Shown piece by piece: positions 17,121 through 25,667 of a stretch of DNA of 64,000 nucleotides. Position numbers and translations under genes: made by a program. Position 1 is the first letter of the stretch; each line of letters opens with the position of its first letter. The stretch is from Fimbriiglobus ruber. GTDB lineage: Bacteria; Planctomycetota; Planctomycetia; Gemmatales; Gemmataceae. The stretch is taken from contig NZ_NIDE01000019.1 of assembly GCF_002197845.1 (NCBI RefSeq), positions 582,712 to 646,711 on the forward strand. Direction: 5' to 3'. Under the pieces are notes generated by a model. That model was not told where the DNA came from. It searched no databases and saw only the letters and a program-made list of their open reading frames with translations.

Positions 17121-17579
17121 CTACACCGCCTCGGCCTTCTCTGCCAACGTCGCACACCACGCGATCACCACGTCCAGTTCGCTTGCGGCCGCCGCCAGAT
17201 CCTTGGCGTTGCCGTGTGCCAACGGCCCGACTCCCTGTTTTTCAGCAAGTTCATCTGCCAAGCGGTAGACCTTCGCCATGACATGCGTCGGATTGCCTCC
17301 TGATGCCCGCCGGAACACGGTTCGGAGTACCCTGCACCAGGTGGCTAGTCGATGAGGCAGTCCCTGCGTTGACTCAGGGAAGTACCTTGTCCGGTATTTC
17401 TCACTGTAGTCATTCCAGGCCTCCTGGAAGTGATCGTTTGCCCTCTGCCGATCCCGAAGGTCACCGAGGTCGTCATGGAGACGGTCGGCGCAGAGATTTT
17501 CCCACCGGGCTTGTAGGTCCAGGACGTTCACCAGATCAGTTGCCTGCTCGCAGGAAAGACCTTCGGCGACGCTTTCGGT
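17121..17579 (-). CDS. Hypothetical protein
   Basis: 152 residues from MTESVAEG (17579). Helical, with a Trp/Arg-rich middle (HFQEAWNDYSEKYRTRYFP) and an Ala-rich C-terminal helix with VVIAWCATLAEKA. Convergent with the kinase gene, 49 nt from its end. Unrecognised. Confidence 0.65.
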   Translation of the reverse strand, partial: TESVAEGLSCEQATDLVNVLDLQARWENLCADRLHDDLGDLRDRQRANDHFQEAWNDYSEKYRTRYFPESTQGLPHRLATWCRVLRTVFRRASGGNPTHVMAKVYRLADELAEKQGVGPLAHGNAKDLAAAASELDVVIAWCATLAEKAEAV

Positions 17580-17712
17580 CATTGGCATCGTCTGGCACCC
17601 AAAAAGCTGAAAGTAGTGACCAAGCACTTAAGTTTGCACTGTGGTGATGCTCGGAAAATGGAGAAAGCTTGCTGAGAAGAAAATATGAAAGTGCCCGGCA
17701 GAATAGAGAGGG

Positions 17713-17724
17713 GCGTTTACCGCC
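17713..17724. repeat. 12-bp target duplication, left
   Basis: GCGTTTACCGCC, repeated exactly at 19168-19179. A 10-13 bp duplication is typical of IS4-type elements. Confidence 0.88.
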
Positions 17725-19167
17725 TACCGCTGTCACTATTGACTTTTGATGCGTCGTTGTTCGAGAACGCGGGCGGTCGCAGTGTGCGAGCCCTTGGGGG
17801 CTTTGGGCGTCTTGGGTCGCGCCTTGCGATGACCGCGTTTGCTCTTCGCATACCGCCCGTCAGTCAACCGGCGGGCCAACGTCTTGACCCACGCCCGCAA
17901 CCGCTCCACCGTCCACGCGGGCGTGGGCATGTCGGGGTTCCCGTTCAGCGCGGTGGCGACACCCGCGGCGAACGAACGCACCTCGTGCCCCAACAGGACT
18001 GGGGACACCGGGTCCGGAATCGGCTCGCCCGACGCCACCGCGTGGTGCTCGGCTGCCCGTCGGACAACCTGCAAGAGGTTGTACACGGCGACCGCCAACC
18101 CGAACGCGAACAACGCGGCCTTCGGGTACGCGAGCGTGTCGACCTCCCCGCGCAACCCGTCGGCCAATTCCTGGAACGCGACTTCGATCGTTCGCCGACG
18201 CAGGTACGTGGCCGCCACGTCCGGAGCCGGCAGGGTCTCGGCCGGGACATCGGTCAGTACTCCCACGACGGTGATCCCCTCCCGCGTCGGCTGACACAGT
18301 TCGATCTCGACGAGTCGGAGGACGAGAGCCGTCTGGGCGTATTGCACCCGCGTCTCGTACACCCGTCCGGTCGGGACCAACCCGTGGTCGATCCGGTCGC
18401 CGACCGGGGTCAACCCGACCCCACCGTGGTGGCGTACGACGGACGCCGCCCCCCGGGCCTGAACGCCCGTGAGGAACCCTTCGGTGCAGAACGAGCTGTC
18501 CGCAATGACCACATCCCCGGGCTCGAATGCCGGCATCAATTGGGCGTGCAGGGCCCGCTCGTTCGCATGCCCGTCCTCGTGCAACAGGATGCGGACGAAC
18601 ACGCCGGTCGCTTGGTCCCGGAGAACGATCGCCTGACCCGGGAGGGGAGCCGGCCGGCCAGCCAGGTCGGCCAACCGGTTCTGCGTCGCGGCCAAGTGAT
18701 TCCCATCCAGAGTTCGGAACCGGAGGGGTCCGGTGGCCGGGGTGTCGAACAGTGGGCCGACGCGATCGGCGACGGCCCCGACGAGTGCGGCGACGGCGGC
18801 CGGCGGGGTCCGGTCGAGTCGCTCGTAGACGCACTTGAGTGTCGCCACGGCGTGCATGTGGGTCGCCTGTCGGTACGAGTGCCGAACCGAGGTCGCGGAC
18901 CCGAAGACGACGGGCAATAGGATCTCCACCAGATCCGCGAACGCGAGTTGGCGGGGGTTCGGGGACGCCGGCAGGTGGGGGGCGGCCGTTTGATCCAGGA
19001 ACTCCGGGGACATACAGCTCTGGATCAGACCGTGGATCAAGACGGCAGCCGGAGCCTGTTCGACGAATCGCTGGTAGATGGCGGCCGCATCCATGCGGAA
19101 CTCCGGGAAGTGTCTGGGTTTACTTCACCCACGAGTCTACCAGAAAAAGTCAATAGTGACAGCGGTA
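17725..19167 (-). mobile_element. IS4-family insertion sequence (1443 bp)
   Basis: Perfect inverted repeats of about 23 bp; the left end begins TACCGCTGTCACTATTGACT and the right end is its complement, finishing at 19167. Flanked by a 12-bp direct duplication. Located between two minus-strand genes, so it seems not to break a coding sequence. Confidence 0.93.
17736..19094 (-). CDS. IS4-family transposase
   Basis: 452 residues. Candidate DDE residues are D130 (FRTLDGNHLA), D199 (VVIADSSFC) and E304 in YLRRRTIEVAFQEL, matching Y(2)R(3)E. An N-terminal helical domain and a basic Lys/Arg-rich C-terminus (KSKRGHRKARPK) flank the core. The ends match the element closely, so it looks intact. Confidence 0.9.
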   Translation of the reverse strand: MDAAAIYQRFVEQAPAAVLIHGLIQSCMSPEFLDQTAAPHLPASPNPRQLAFADLVEILLPVVFGSATSVRHSYRQATHMHAVATLKCVYERLDRTPPAAVAALVGAVADRVGPLFDTPATGPLRFRTLDGNHLAATQNRLADLAGRPAPLPGQAIVLRDQATGVFVRILLHEDGHANERALHAQLMPAFEPGDVVIADSSFCTEGFLTGVQARGAASVVRHHGGVGLTPVGDRIDHGLVPTGRVYETRVQYAQTALVLRLVEIELCQPTREGITVVGVLTDVPAETLPAPDVAATYLRRRTIEVAFQELADGLRGEVDTLAYPKAALFAFGLAVAVYNLLQVVRRAAEHHAVASGEPIPDPVSPVLLGHEVRSFAAGVATALNGNPDMPTPAWTVERLRAWVKTLARRLTDGRYAKSKRGHRKARPKTPKAPKGSHTATARVLEQRRIKSQ

Positions 19168-19199
19168 GCGTTTACCGCCCCACAAAACCTCGGAACGGC

Positions 19200-19490
19200 T
19201 TACTTTTTCGCTGCGACCTTCTTGGTGCTCTTCTTGACTGCGGTCACAGCGGCCTTGGCTTTCGCCGGGGCTTTCGCAACAGCTTTCTTCACCTTCTCGA
19301 TGGCCTCGGGCACTTCCTCTTCGAGAGAACTGACCTTCACATTCGCTTTCGATCCTGCAACCCCGCCGATGACGGCACCGACCGCTGCACCGAGGGGTCC
19401 AAGAAGTGATCCCGCCGCTGCACCGGCCGCAGCCCCTCCCACCGCGCCAAGGGCCGAAGCCTCATTGCTCTTCGTCGGTTTCTTTGCCAT
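19200..19490 (-). CDS. Glycine-zipper protein with histone-H1-like tail
   Basis: 96 residues. The first half is Gly/Ala-rich with zipper repeats (GGAAAGAAAGSLLGPLGAAVG). The second half is Lys/Ala-rich (VKKAVAKAPAKAKAAVTAVKK) like H1-type bacterial DNA-binding tails. Membrane insertion of the first half and nucleic-acid binding of the second are inference. Its start MAKKPTKS is also basic. Lies just beyond the IS4 target duplication. Confidence 0.65.
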   Translation of the reverse strand: MAKKPTKSNEASALGAVGGAAAGAAAGSLLGPLGAAVGAVIGGVAGSKANVKVSSLEEEVPEAIEKVKKAVAKAPAKAKAAVTAVKKSTKKVAAKK

Positions 19491-19589
19491 CGCAAGCTCC
19501 CGTTTGGGTTCTGTTTACGTGCTGGACAAACACCCTAAAAGCCTTCAAGCTGCAATTCTGGTGCCGATAGTCATAGAGGAAAAGCAAAG

Positions 19590-19805
19590 ATGACTCACTA
19601 CCCCAGCGACCGCATTCCCGGGCATGTCCATCTGACCTGCGAAGACTCGTGGATTACCTGCACACGTCGGAATCGATTCGGGTGGTTGGTCTGTCACTGC
19701 CCTCGGCATCCCTCGGGAGACTGCGTTTCAAGGTGGTGGCAGGTTCTCCGGAAGTTCTTTCATAACTGCGAGATCCGGGCACTTGCTCACCGGATGAGGC
19801 CATGA
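19590..19805 (+). CDS. Hypothetical Cys/Trp-rich small protein
   Basis: 71 residues with five cysteines, including VCHCPRHPSGDC, a possible metal site, and several tryptophans. Its stop overlaps the next gene's ATG (ATGA), supporting translation. Unrecognised. Confidence 0.55.
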   Translation: MTHYPSDRIPGHVHLTCEDSWITCTRRNRFGWLVCHCPRHPSGDCVSRWWQVLRKFFHNCEIRALAHRMRP

Positions 19806-20029
19806 CCCCGATTGACAGCGAAATCGTCTTCTACGCCTTCCGGTACTGTCTCGGGCGTCAGACGTATGCCGTTAGCACGTGTGCGGATTACCTGGTGGCT
19901 CGGTGGGGGGAGCTTCAGGAAAGGGATAGGGAGTTGATCGTGAAGGAGATCAGGAAAGCGTTAGCTGAAGGAAGGGCTGGGGCGGCTTGTGATGTGGAGA
20001 GCTGGGAGAAGGTGCTGAGGGCCGGGTAG
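19802..20029 (+). CDS. Hypothetical phage-like protein
   Basis: 75 residues: EIVFYAFRYCLGRQTYAVSTCADYL, then a helical ELQERDRELIVKEIRKAL. This layout recalls small phage proteins of unknown function. ATGA overlap upstream; repeat R4 begins 3 nt after its stop, forming a two-gene module. Confidence 0.65.
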   Translation: MTPIDSEIVFYAFRYCLGRQTYAVSTCADYLVARWGELQERDRELIVKEIRKALAEGRAGAACDVESWEKVLRAG

Positions 20030-20032
20030 ATT

Positions 20033-20124
20033 GGGCGTCCCGGCTAAAGCCGTCGGTGCTTCCAGGACTCCGCGTTCGCTGCGGTCGCTTTGCGACAGCT
20101 TCGCTTCCTTCCACCACCTGACGC
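20033..20124 (+). repeat. Structured repeat R4
   Basis: Opens GGGCGTC, ends TGACGC. Hairpin 1 is CGGC-TAAA-GCCG; hairpin 2 is GTCGC (20084-20088), TTT, GCGAC (20092-20096). Only 3 nt from the upstream stop codon. Confidence 0.75.
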
Positions 20125-20161
20125 GGGAAGGAAGCCGTGGGTCGTTATTATTGAGCCAGGG

Positions 20162-20434
20162 TTACTCTTGATCGGTTTCTGCTTCAGGCCTGTCTTCTGC
20201 GTCGACAACCCGCTTCTTCAGTAAACCGGAGGACTGGATAGAAAAAAGCATCGCGTGATTGCAGGTGGGACACATCAAAGCGCAGAAGAGAGCGGAAGCC
20301 TTTGTGTTTCCCACCGTTACCATAAAGGGATAATCAAACAGGCCCATACCGTTTTGTTGGCAGGCCGGGCAAACCCGCTTGACGCCTTTGTTCTCCAGGT
20401 GCTTTTCACATGCTTGGCGTTGCGCATCCTGCAT
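20162..20434 (-). CDS. Zinc-ribbon-like hypothetical protein
   Basis: 90 residues with VCPACQQNG near residue 20 and MCPTCNHAM near 55, two CxxC knuckles expected to bind zinc. The sheet between them (MVTVGNTKASALFCAL) and acidic C-terminus suit a small rubredoxin-like fold. Antiparallel to the surrounding cassette genes. Function unknown. Confidence 0.65.
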   Translation of the reverse strand: MQDAQRQACEKHLENKGVKRVCPACQQNGMGLFDYPFMVTVGNTKASALFCALMCPTCNHAMLFSIQSSGLLKKRVVDAEDRPEAETDQE

Positions 20435-20615
20435 TATTGCCTCGGTTCATTCGTACATTCATCAGGTGACACAATCAGTGATTATACCAGAAGGAAGCCG
20501 TTACAGGTGGCGGCACAACCGACATTTCTCCCGGATATCCATCTCGGTAATTGCCTTGCTCATCCGGCGGTGCTACTGTCTCCCCAAGCCGAATGGGCTT
20601 TGAAAGAGTGGGGGA

Positions 20616-20939
20616 ATGAGCCTAAACATTTACCTAGAAAAAGTGCAGCCGACGACGATTTACGAGGCGAACATCACCCACAACCTCGGCCGCATGGCGA
20701 GGGAAGCTGGTATTTATGAGGCCCTTTGGAGGCCCGAAGAAATCGGTATTACTAAGGCCGAACAACTGATCGAACCGCTGACCAAGGGGCTCGCATTGCT
20801 CAAGTCTGACCCGGCCCGGTTCGAGGCTTTCAATTCGCCGAATGGATGGGGAATGTACAATCACTTCGTCCCCTTCGTGGAAAAGTATCTCGAAGCCTGC
20901 CGGGAATGCCCGGATGCGACCGTGCGGGCGTCCCGATGA
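20616..20939 (+). CDS. Hypothetical phage-like protein
   Basis: 107 residues. VYEANITHNLGRMA-like N-terminus, an aromatic core, then GWGMYNHFVPFVEKYLEACRE. The pattern of Asn-His pairs recalls a phage protein family of unknown function. ATGA overlap with the downstream nuclease gene. Confidence 0.7.
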   Translation: MSLNIYLEKVQPTTIYEANITHNLGRMAREAGIYEALWRPEEIGITKAEQLIEPLTKGLALLKSDPARFEAFNSPNGWGMYNHFVPFVEKYLEACRECPDATVRASR

Positions 20940-21517
20940 CTCGACGCTTCCTCACCCTCATCCTCCTCTGTTCCCCGGCCCTGGCCGATCCCTCGATCAC
21001 CGTGGCGTTCTCTCCTCACGGTGGAGCTACCGAGGCCGTGGTCCAGGTCATTTCGGAAGCGAAACAATCGGTCCACGTCGCTGCATACGGATTCACGTCA
21101 AAACCTGTCGCCCAGGCGCTGATCCAAGCCCACCAGCGGGGTGTCGAGGTCGAAGTGGTGCTGGACAAGAGCAACGCGTCAGCCCGGTACTCGGAGGCAT
21201 GGGAAATCGCCCAGGCTGGCATCCCGGTCAGGATCGCCTACCAGTACGCGATCATGCACGACAAGTTCGTTATCGTGGACGGGGTGACGGTGGAAACCGG
21301 GTCGTTCAACTTTACGACTGCGGCTGAGGAGCATAACGCGGAAAACGTACTGGTTTTGCGGGATGATCCCCAAGTTGCGGGAGCTTACGAGGCGAACTGG
21401 AAGAAGTTGTGGGCGGATAGTGAAATTGAAAGTAAATTGGGGTGTTCCGTGATGCACCCTATGATTCAGTTACTCCCATCGCTCCCTTTTGGGGTTAAAA
21501 TCGCCCTCCCCGTTTGA
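20936..21517 (+). CDS. Secreted phospholipase-D-type nuclease
   Basis: 193 residues from the ATG at 20936 (ATGA overlap), which creates a signal peptide MTRRFLTLILLCSPALA. The PLD domain follows (TVAFSPHGGATEAVVQVISEA, YGFTSKPVAQALI) with one HKD motif, HDKFVIVDG, then SFNFT. Single-HKD enzymes such as Nuc act as dimers that cut phosphodiester bonds. The last ~25 residues are encoded by a degenerate R element, an unusual tail. Confidence 0.85.
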   Translation: MTRRFLTLILLCSPALADPSITVAFSPHGGATEAVVQVISEAKQSVHVAAYGFTSKPVAQALIQAHQRGVEVEVVLDKSNASARYSEAWEIAQAGIPVRIAYQYAIMHDKFVIVDGVTVETGSFNFTTAAEEHNAENVLVLRDDPQVAGAYEANWKKLWADSEIESKLGCSVMHPMIQLLPSLPFGVKIALPV

Positions 21518-21520
21518 CGC
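21440..21520 (+). repeat. Degenerate structured repeat R10
   Basis: 81 nt from GGGTGTTCC to TTGACGC, the R length and ends, but without clear internal hairpins. It overlaps the 3' end of the nuclease gene and supplies its stop codon (TGA of TGACGC). Confidence 0.4.
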
Positions 21521-21577
21521 AAGCAGAGGCTTTCATCATTAGTCATGACCGAGACTAGTATTCGACAGTTTTGAATA

Positions 21578-22264
21578 TTATGGATACTGATCTGCAATTG
21601 CAGAATTTGTATGATGTGCATCGAGAGCTTTTTGCTTAGCCAAAGTAAGATTTTCCATCAACGTCTCGTGATGTAGTTTATTGATCAAATTTGGATCTCT
21701 AATGTGGTCATGCAGCACTCGCAAGTTCACAGCATAGCTGTTTATGCCAACTATGCAAAAAAACGAAAGCCTTCGATACGCCACGCCAAGCGGTAGAACT
21801 TCCGTTTCTGAGTCGATGGTAGGCTGCTCCAATACGGCGTAGGCGGCATGAACAATTCCTCGCAATCGCGATTGGATTTTGGGGTTTATTTCTTCAAATG
21901 AAGCCTTCAGGAGATTGTGAGCAAACTCGTTTCTGATAACGCGAATGCAGTGGGCGGCGGCAGTAATTAAATGCGGGACAAAGTTTGTCGCTTCAAGAAG
22001 GCGTATTTTCATAGAAAAACTAAATTCAGGCACATCGTTGTACACTGCGTATCGCGGAAAAAACAAAGCCAACATTTTGTCAAGTCTTTCCTCGATAATT
22101 AATGCCGTAACGATAGATAAAAGTCTGTCGTCATTCATTCCTTCGATTTTCTTAAAAAGCTCGGGCAGCTCATTATGTCGGAAATAATCCGACATTGGTT
22201 GATGGAAAAGACTCTCTCCGGGAGGTCCCTCGATAAGCCCGTGTTTGTTCTTTTCCTCCGGCAT
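21578..22264 (-). CDS. HEPN-like (RX4H) protein, MltR/DUF4145-like
   Basis: 228 residues, all-helical. ALIIEERLDKMLALFF and FSMKIRLLEA lead to CIRVIRNEFAHN, an RX4H motif (R111-H116) of the kind found in HEPN ribonucleases and MltR-like proteins. HEPN proteins are common in toxin-antitoxin and abortive-infection systems; that role is inference here. The gene is clearly AT-richer than its neighbours, suggesting transfer. No obvious nucleotidyltransferase partner is adjacent. Confidence 0.65.
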   Translation of the reverse strand: MPEEKNKHGLIEGPPGESLFHQPMSDYFRHNELPELFKKIEGMNDDRLLSIVTALIIEERLDKMLALFFPRYAVYNDVPEFSFSMKIRLLEATNFVPHLITAAAHCIRVIRNEFAHNLLKASFEEINPKIQSRLRGIVHAAYAVLEQPTIDSETEVLPLGVAYRRLSFFCIVGINSYAVNLRVLHDHIRDPNLINKLHHETLMENLTLAKQKALDAHHTNSAIADQYP

Positions 22265-22605
22265 TGTTAGGTCCTCTAGAAAAAAGTAGCCTGAATTAGT
22301 TCCGACTGCTCTTTGTTCTGCCCGGCCTTCAAGAGTGTTTTGGGTGAAGTGTCAAAATGGCATTCAAAAGATACTTCAGCCCCGGCCTAAGCAGCAATTG
22401 GGATTCTACTGCCCACGCGCATCGTAAACTCGAAATTCGCAGACGGCACCGTCCAACTTTATTCGCTTGTCACGGCATTATATTTTGAGTATTCTCAATT
22501 TCCATCGAATTTACGGGACAAACATGATCGAGGCATCTCCGCCCGATTTCCCAGATCTTTTGGTTGAGGCTGATGCGTGTGGTACTGGTCGCGTGATCGA
22601 GAAAT
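22265..22605. other. AT-rich intergenic region
   Basis: About 340 bp between divergent genes with no plausible ORF. AT-rich patches near 22470-22500 (TTATATTTTGAG) could serve as promoters. No repeat element recognised. Confidence 0.4.
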
Positions 22606-23172
22606 ATGAATAAGGAAAATCAAATCGTCGTAACACCCTCTTCCCAGGACATCGCTAACGCGGCCCGCCATACCGAAACCGCCGGACGACAGAAAGCCGA
22701 GTACGAGCAGGCCCGGACTTTCGTGGAATCCGTCCTCGGCCCCGGGTTTATCCCGATTGGTCGGCATTATCTGGTTGACCACGACGAGGAAGTGCGAGCG
22801 CGTCGTTCAGGCGGCAGGATGGCATCCGAGGCCACGGTCATCACGGCCGAGAAGGACGGTGTTCGGCGCCACGTTGCGGTGATCGGGGACGAGACCAGGG
22901 AATGCGCTTCGTATGAGGAAGGGTTCGGGGCGATGCTGACCGAACCGGACCCAATGAGGGGATTTACTCACAAGGGACAGTGGTGTTCGGTCCATCGGTA
23001 CTCGCTTTACTGGGCGGGCTACGAACCTGGGTATGCACCACGAACGGCTGAGCAACTCGCAGCCGCTCGCGTGAAGAGGGAAGCGAGGGGGGTGGAGCGG
23101 GAGGCGAAAGGGAACCTCTTTGGACAGATCATTCGGGAGGAAGGGTTTGTACCGAAACGGAGAGGGAGATGA
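22606..23172 (+). CDS. Hypothetical phage-like protein
   Basis: 188 residues. A helical Gln/Glu-rich start, then ARTFVESVLGPGFIP and a beta-rich middle (ATVITAEKDGVRRHVAVIG), and a very basic C-terminus (AARVKREARGVEREAKG, PKRRGR). No recognised domain. Stands alone between the HEPN-like gene and the ArsR pair. Confidence 0.65.
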   Translation: MNKENQIVVTPSSQDIANAARHTETAGRQKAEYEQARTFVESVLGPGFIPIGRHYLVDHDEEVRARRSGGRMASEATVITAEKDGVRRHVAVIGDETRECASYEEGFGAMLTEPDPMRGFTHKGQWCSVHRYSLYWAGYEPGYAPRTAEQLAAARVKREARGVEREAKGNLFGQIIREEGFVPKRRGR

Positions 23173-23312
23173 GTCGCCACCCTCATCAGAATAACCGGAA
23201 ATTGAGCTTTGGCCCGCTCTAGTCAACTAGAATCGGCTGAAGTGTGTGAAGAATTTGCCCCGGATACGGTTCCCTGGACTGCTCCGCAACTCAATGCTAC
23301 GTACCACGCGAA

Positions 23313-23621
23313 ATGATCGATTACAAAAAGGCGAAGGCCTGCGCTGACCTCCTCCAGGCGCTGGCGGAACCGACCCGGCTTCGGATCATCGAGCTACTGC
23401 TCTCCGGCAAGAAGAACGTCTCCGAACTGGCCCGCGATCTGAAAACTGAGATCGTAAACGTCTCCCACCACCTGAGTGTTCTCCGCCATTCCGGACTCGT
23501 TTTAAACGAAAAGCACGGCCGCCAGGTCGAATACTCACTCCACCCGGATTACTTCCCGGATGCAGAAGCGGCTTCTGCGGACTTCGGATGGTGTCGCATC
23601 GAAATTTACGCGGAGGAATGA
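23313..23621 (+). CDS. ArsR-type regulator, copy 1
   Basis: 102 residues. Winged helix-turn-helix: LLQALAEPTRLRIIELL, then VSELARDLKTEIVNVSHHLSVLRHSGLV and a wing GRQVEYSL. It lacks the metal-binding ELCVCDL cysteines of ArsR, so it may sense something else or only bind DNA. A diverged paralogue lies 197 nt downstream; both start in the context GAAATGA. Confidence 0.88.
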   Translation: MIDYKKAKACADLLQALAEPTRLRIIELLLSGKKNVSELARDLKTEIVNVSHHLSVLRHSGLVLNEKHGRQVEYSLHPDYFPDAEAASADFGWCRIEIYAEE

Positions 23622-23817
23622 GTAGCGGCGAACATCGAGGAAGGGTACGAGAAGAAGCGGAAGAGACGGCGATCGATCAGGAAGGGTTCGGAAGTACCGG
23701 CTTCGGACAGCTTAAAAGTCCAAGGAATCGAAATTTCGGCCTGCAACTTGCTCTTTTTGAGCGATCTCCCCGCACCGACTTTTCTACCACACCAGTCGAT
23801 ACAGGAATTTGCTCGAA

Positions 23818-24126
23818 ATGACCGATTTCAAGCAGGCGGAGCAGTGTGCCAAGCTCTTTCTTGCGCTCGCGGAACCGAGCCGCATTCGGATAATCGATAT
23901 TCTCCGCGTGGACAAGAAGACCGTCATCGACCTGGCCATGCTCTTGAAGACGGAAATCGTAAATGTTACTCATCACTTGAATGTGCTGCACGAAGTCGGA
24001 TTAATTCAAAGAAAGAAGTTCGGTCGGGTCTTCGAGTATTCCTTGAATCCGGAAATGGTATCGGAGGACGGGGCGGTTTACTTAGACCTCGGGTTGTATC
24101 GTGTAGTGCTTCCGGCGGTGGAATAA
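23818..24126 (+). CDS. ArsR-type regulator, copy 2
   Basis: 102 residues from MTDFKQ (23818). LFLALAEPSRIRIIDIL, then VIDLAMLLKTEIVNVTHHLNVLHEVGLI and the wing GRVFEYSL align along their whole length with copy 1, so this is a tandem duplication. It also lacks classical metal-site cysteines. The gap between the copies holds no clear gene. Confidence 0.87.
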   Translation: MTDFKQAEQCAKLFLALAEPSRIRIIDILRVDKKTVIDLAMLLKTEIVNVTHHLNVLHEVGLIQRKKFGRVFEYSLNPEMVSEDGAVYLDLGLYRVVLPAVE

Positions 24127-24153
24127 GGAATCAGAGACATTGGCGGGGAGTTG

Positions 24154-24915
24154 TCACTCTTTTCCGAGAATGGCGTCCACACAAAAGCATCCCCTCACGT
24201 GAGGCCCCGGCCCCCGGCAGTGGGTCAGCACCTGGTCGTCGCAGCACCCGCTGTCTTGGAGCGCGTCGGCCAGGATCGGCATTAGCGAGAAGTCTCGGGA
24301 GTCGTACATCTGGCGGGCAAGCGTGGTGACGGTGGAGGTGAGCCAGGAGGGGTCGAAAGCCACGGGGCAGGTTTTGTTCCCGAAGATGTCCCGGCTGATG
24401 CCGGCTATCGCTATTCGCACCCGCGCCATCCTATCCCGTGCGGCTTGTGTAGACGAGCGGGCGAACGTATGCCAAGTAACGAGGGCCCTGAGACAGTAGT
24501 CCACGGCGTCCCCTTCTCCTCCGGTCAGAATGGTCCCAGGTCGGGGCCGGAGGGTCAAGAGTACCGCGCGGGAGAGGTCAGCCCGAGTCTGGCTGGACTG
24601 TCCCTCCACCCGCCAAGCCTCTGTGTTCAGGGCCAAGTCCCATGCTGAAGAGACGGCCTGTGCGACCGCGTCTTCAGAGTGCGTCGGTTCTCGGGTGGTT
24701 ACGACATCCTCCCAGCGGGTATTTGCAGCCGTTTCTGCCTCTGGGTCGTCAGCGCACAACTCGGCGGTGTCAAGGGTGAGCGCAAAGCGGGGGTCGTAGA
24801 ACTCATCTGAACGTACCCGGCAAGCCGCGACCATCAGCAGCCGCCGTTGGCGGGTCGAAGCCCGGTTGCGGGCGGCGTTGTATGCCAAACTTGTAACTTG
24901 CACACCTCGACCCAT
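24154..24915 (-). CDS. Gemmataceae-type family protein (PILADAL / RGC tail)
   Basis: 253 residues from MGRGVQ (24915), 2 nt after the upstream stop. The N-terminal part is Ala/Arg-rich and helical with LLMVAACRVRSDEF. The C-terminal ~70 residues carry the family signature: DPSWLTSTVTTLA, then LMPILADALQDSGC, then LTHCRGPGPHVRGCFCVD. Three copies are in this window (also 24918 and 54484). The N-terminal TEEEWL motif of the other two is missing. Function unknown. Confidence 0.75.
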   Translation of the reverse strand: MGRGVQVTSLAYNAARNRASTRQRRLLMVAACRVRSDEFYDPRFALTLDTAELCADDPEAETAANTRWEDVVTTREPTHSEDAVAQAVSSAWDLALNTEAWRVEGQSSQTRADLSRAVLLTLRPRPGTILTGGEGDAVDYCLRALVTWHTFARSSTQAARDRMARVRIAIAGISRDIFGNKTCPVAFDPSWLTSTVTTLARQMYDSRDFSLMPILADALQDSGCCDDQVLTHCRGPGPHVRGCFCVDAILGKE

Positions 24916-24917
24916 CG

Positions 24918-25556
24918 TCAGTTTCTCCCAAGCAGTAAGTCTAAAGCCCAACAGCCGCGAGTGTGGACCGTTTCCGAGCGGCAGTGGTTCAGGAGGTCGG
25001 GGTTGTCGCAGGAGGCTTCTTCGAGAGCATCAGCGAGGATCGGGAGGCGGTCGAAGGCACGGTCGGTGTAGATGCCTTGAGCGAGAGAAAGGACAGTGGG
25101 GGTTTGCCAGCGCGGATCGAAGGGAGGAGCGAAGGGGTTGAAGATGCAGCGGAGGAGGTGAACGTGAGCTAGCGTTTCACTTTCAGGGGCGTCTTCTGCC
25201 TCTCCCCACTCAATGCCTTGCTCGGCAGCTGCCACAGCGGCGCGGACACCCCATGTGGCTCCGAATGCGGGTCTACCTTCCAGCGAGATCGATGAAAATA
25301 ACGCCGCATCGATCGCAGTCTCAGCCGCATCAACATGCACTTCTGCCGCCGCTCGCTCGGTTTCCGTGGCCTGCCCATCAGCGTATCTTTCCGCCACCTC
25401 GACGACCAAGTGGGCATCCACGTCGTCAATTAGGTGAAACAATCGACGACAACACGCCACCGCGAATAGCCTCAGCTTCCGATCACTGGCCTTCCCCCGG
25501 AGGAATTCCAGCATCGGGGTGGGGTCGGTGGATGTTAGCCATTCGGATTCGGTCAT
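24918..25556 (-). CDS. Gemmataceae-type family protein (TESEWL ... RGC)
   Basis: 212 residues. Begins MTESEWLTSTDPTPMLEFLRG, then KLRLFAVACCRRLFHLID with its paired cysteines, a variable Ala/Glu-rich middle, and ends RLPILADALEEASC...HTRGCWALDLLLG. I associate this architecture with a family expanded in Gemmata-type genomes; its biochemical role is unknown. Head-to-tail with the related gene at 24154, likely a duplication. Confidence 0.8.
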   Translation of the reverse strand: MTESEWLTSTDPTPMLEFLRGKASDRKLRLFAVACCRRLFHLIDDVDAHLVVEVAERYADGQATETERAAAEVHVDAAETAIDAALFSSISLEGRPAFGATWGVRAAVAAAEQGIEWGEAEDAPESETLAHVHLLRCIFNPFAPPFDPRWQTPTVLSLAQGIYTDRAFDRLPILADALEEASCDNPDLLNHCRSETVHTRGCWALDLLLGRN

Positions 25557-25587
25557 GAGGGGATTTTATCAGAGATTTGAAGGGTTT

Positions 25588-25667
25588 GGGCGTCTCCCTT
25601 CGGGCCGCCTCCTTCAGCACTCCGCTTCGCTGCGGTGCTGCGCACGCCTGCTTACGGCGGCTGACGC
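25588..25667 (+). repeat. Structured repeat R5
   Basis: Opens GGGCGTC, ends TGACGC. Hairpin 1 is CCC-TTC-GGG; hairpin 2 is GTGC (25635-25638), TGC, GCAC (25642-25645). Unlike most copies it lies 31 nt from the 5' end of a minus-strand gene, with no plus-strand gene before it. Confidence 0.72.

Noticed and set aside
17685..18920. Plus-strand ORF of 411 codons opposite the IS4 transposase
   Set aside because: Antisense shadow rich in Arg, Gly and Pro; the minus strand has full DDE motifs and matching IS ends.
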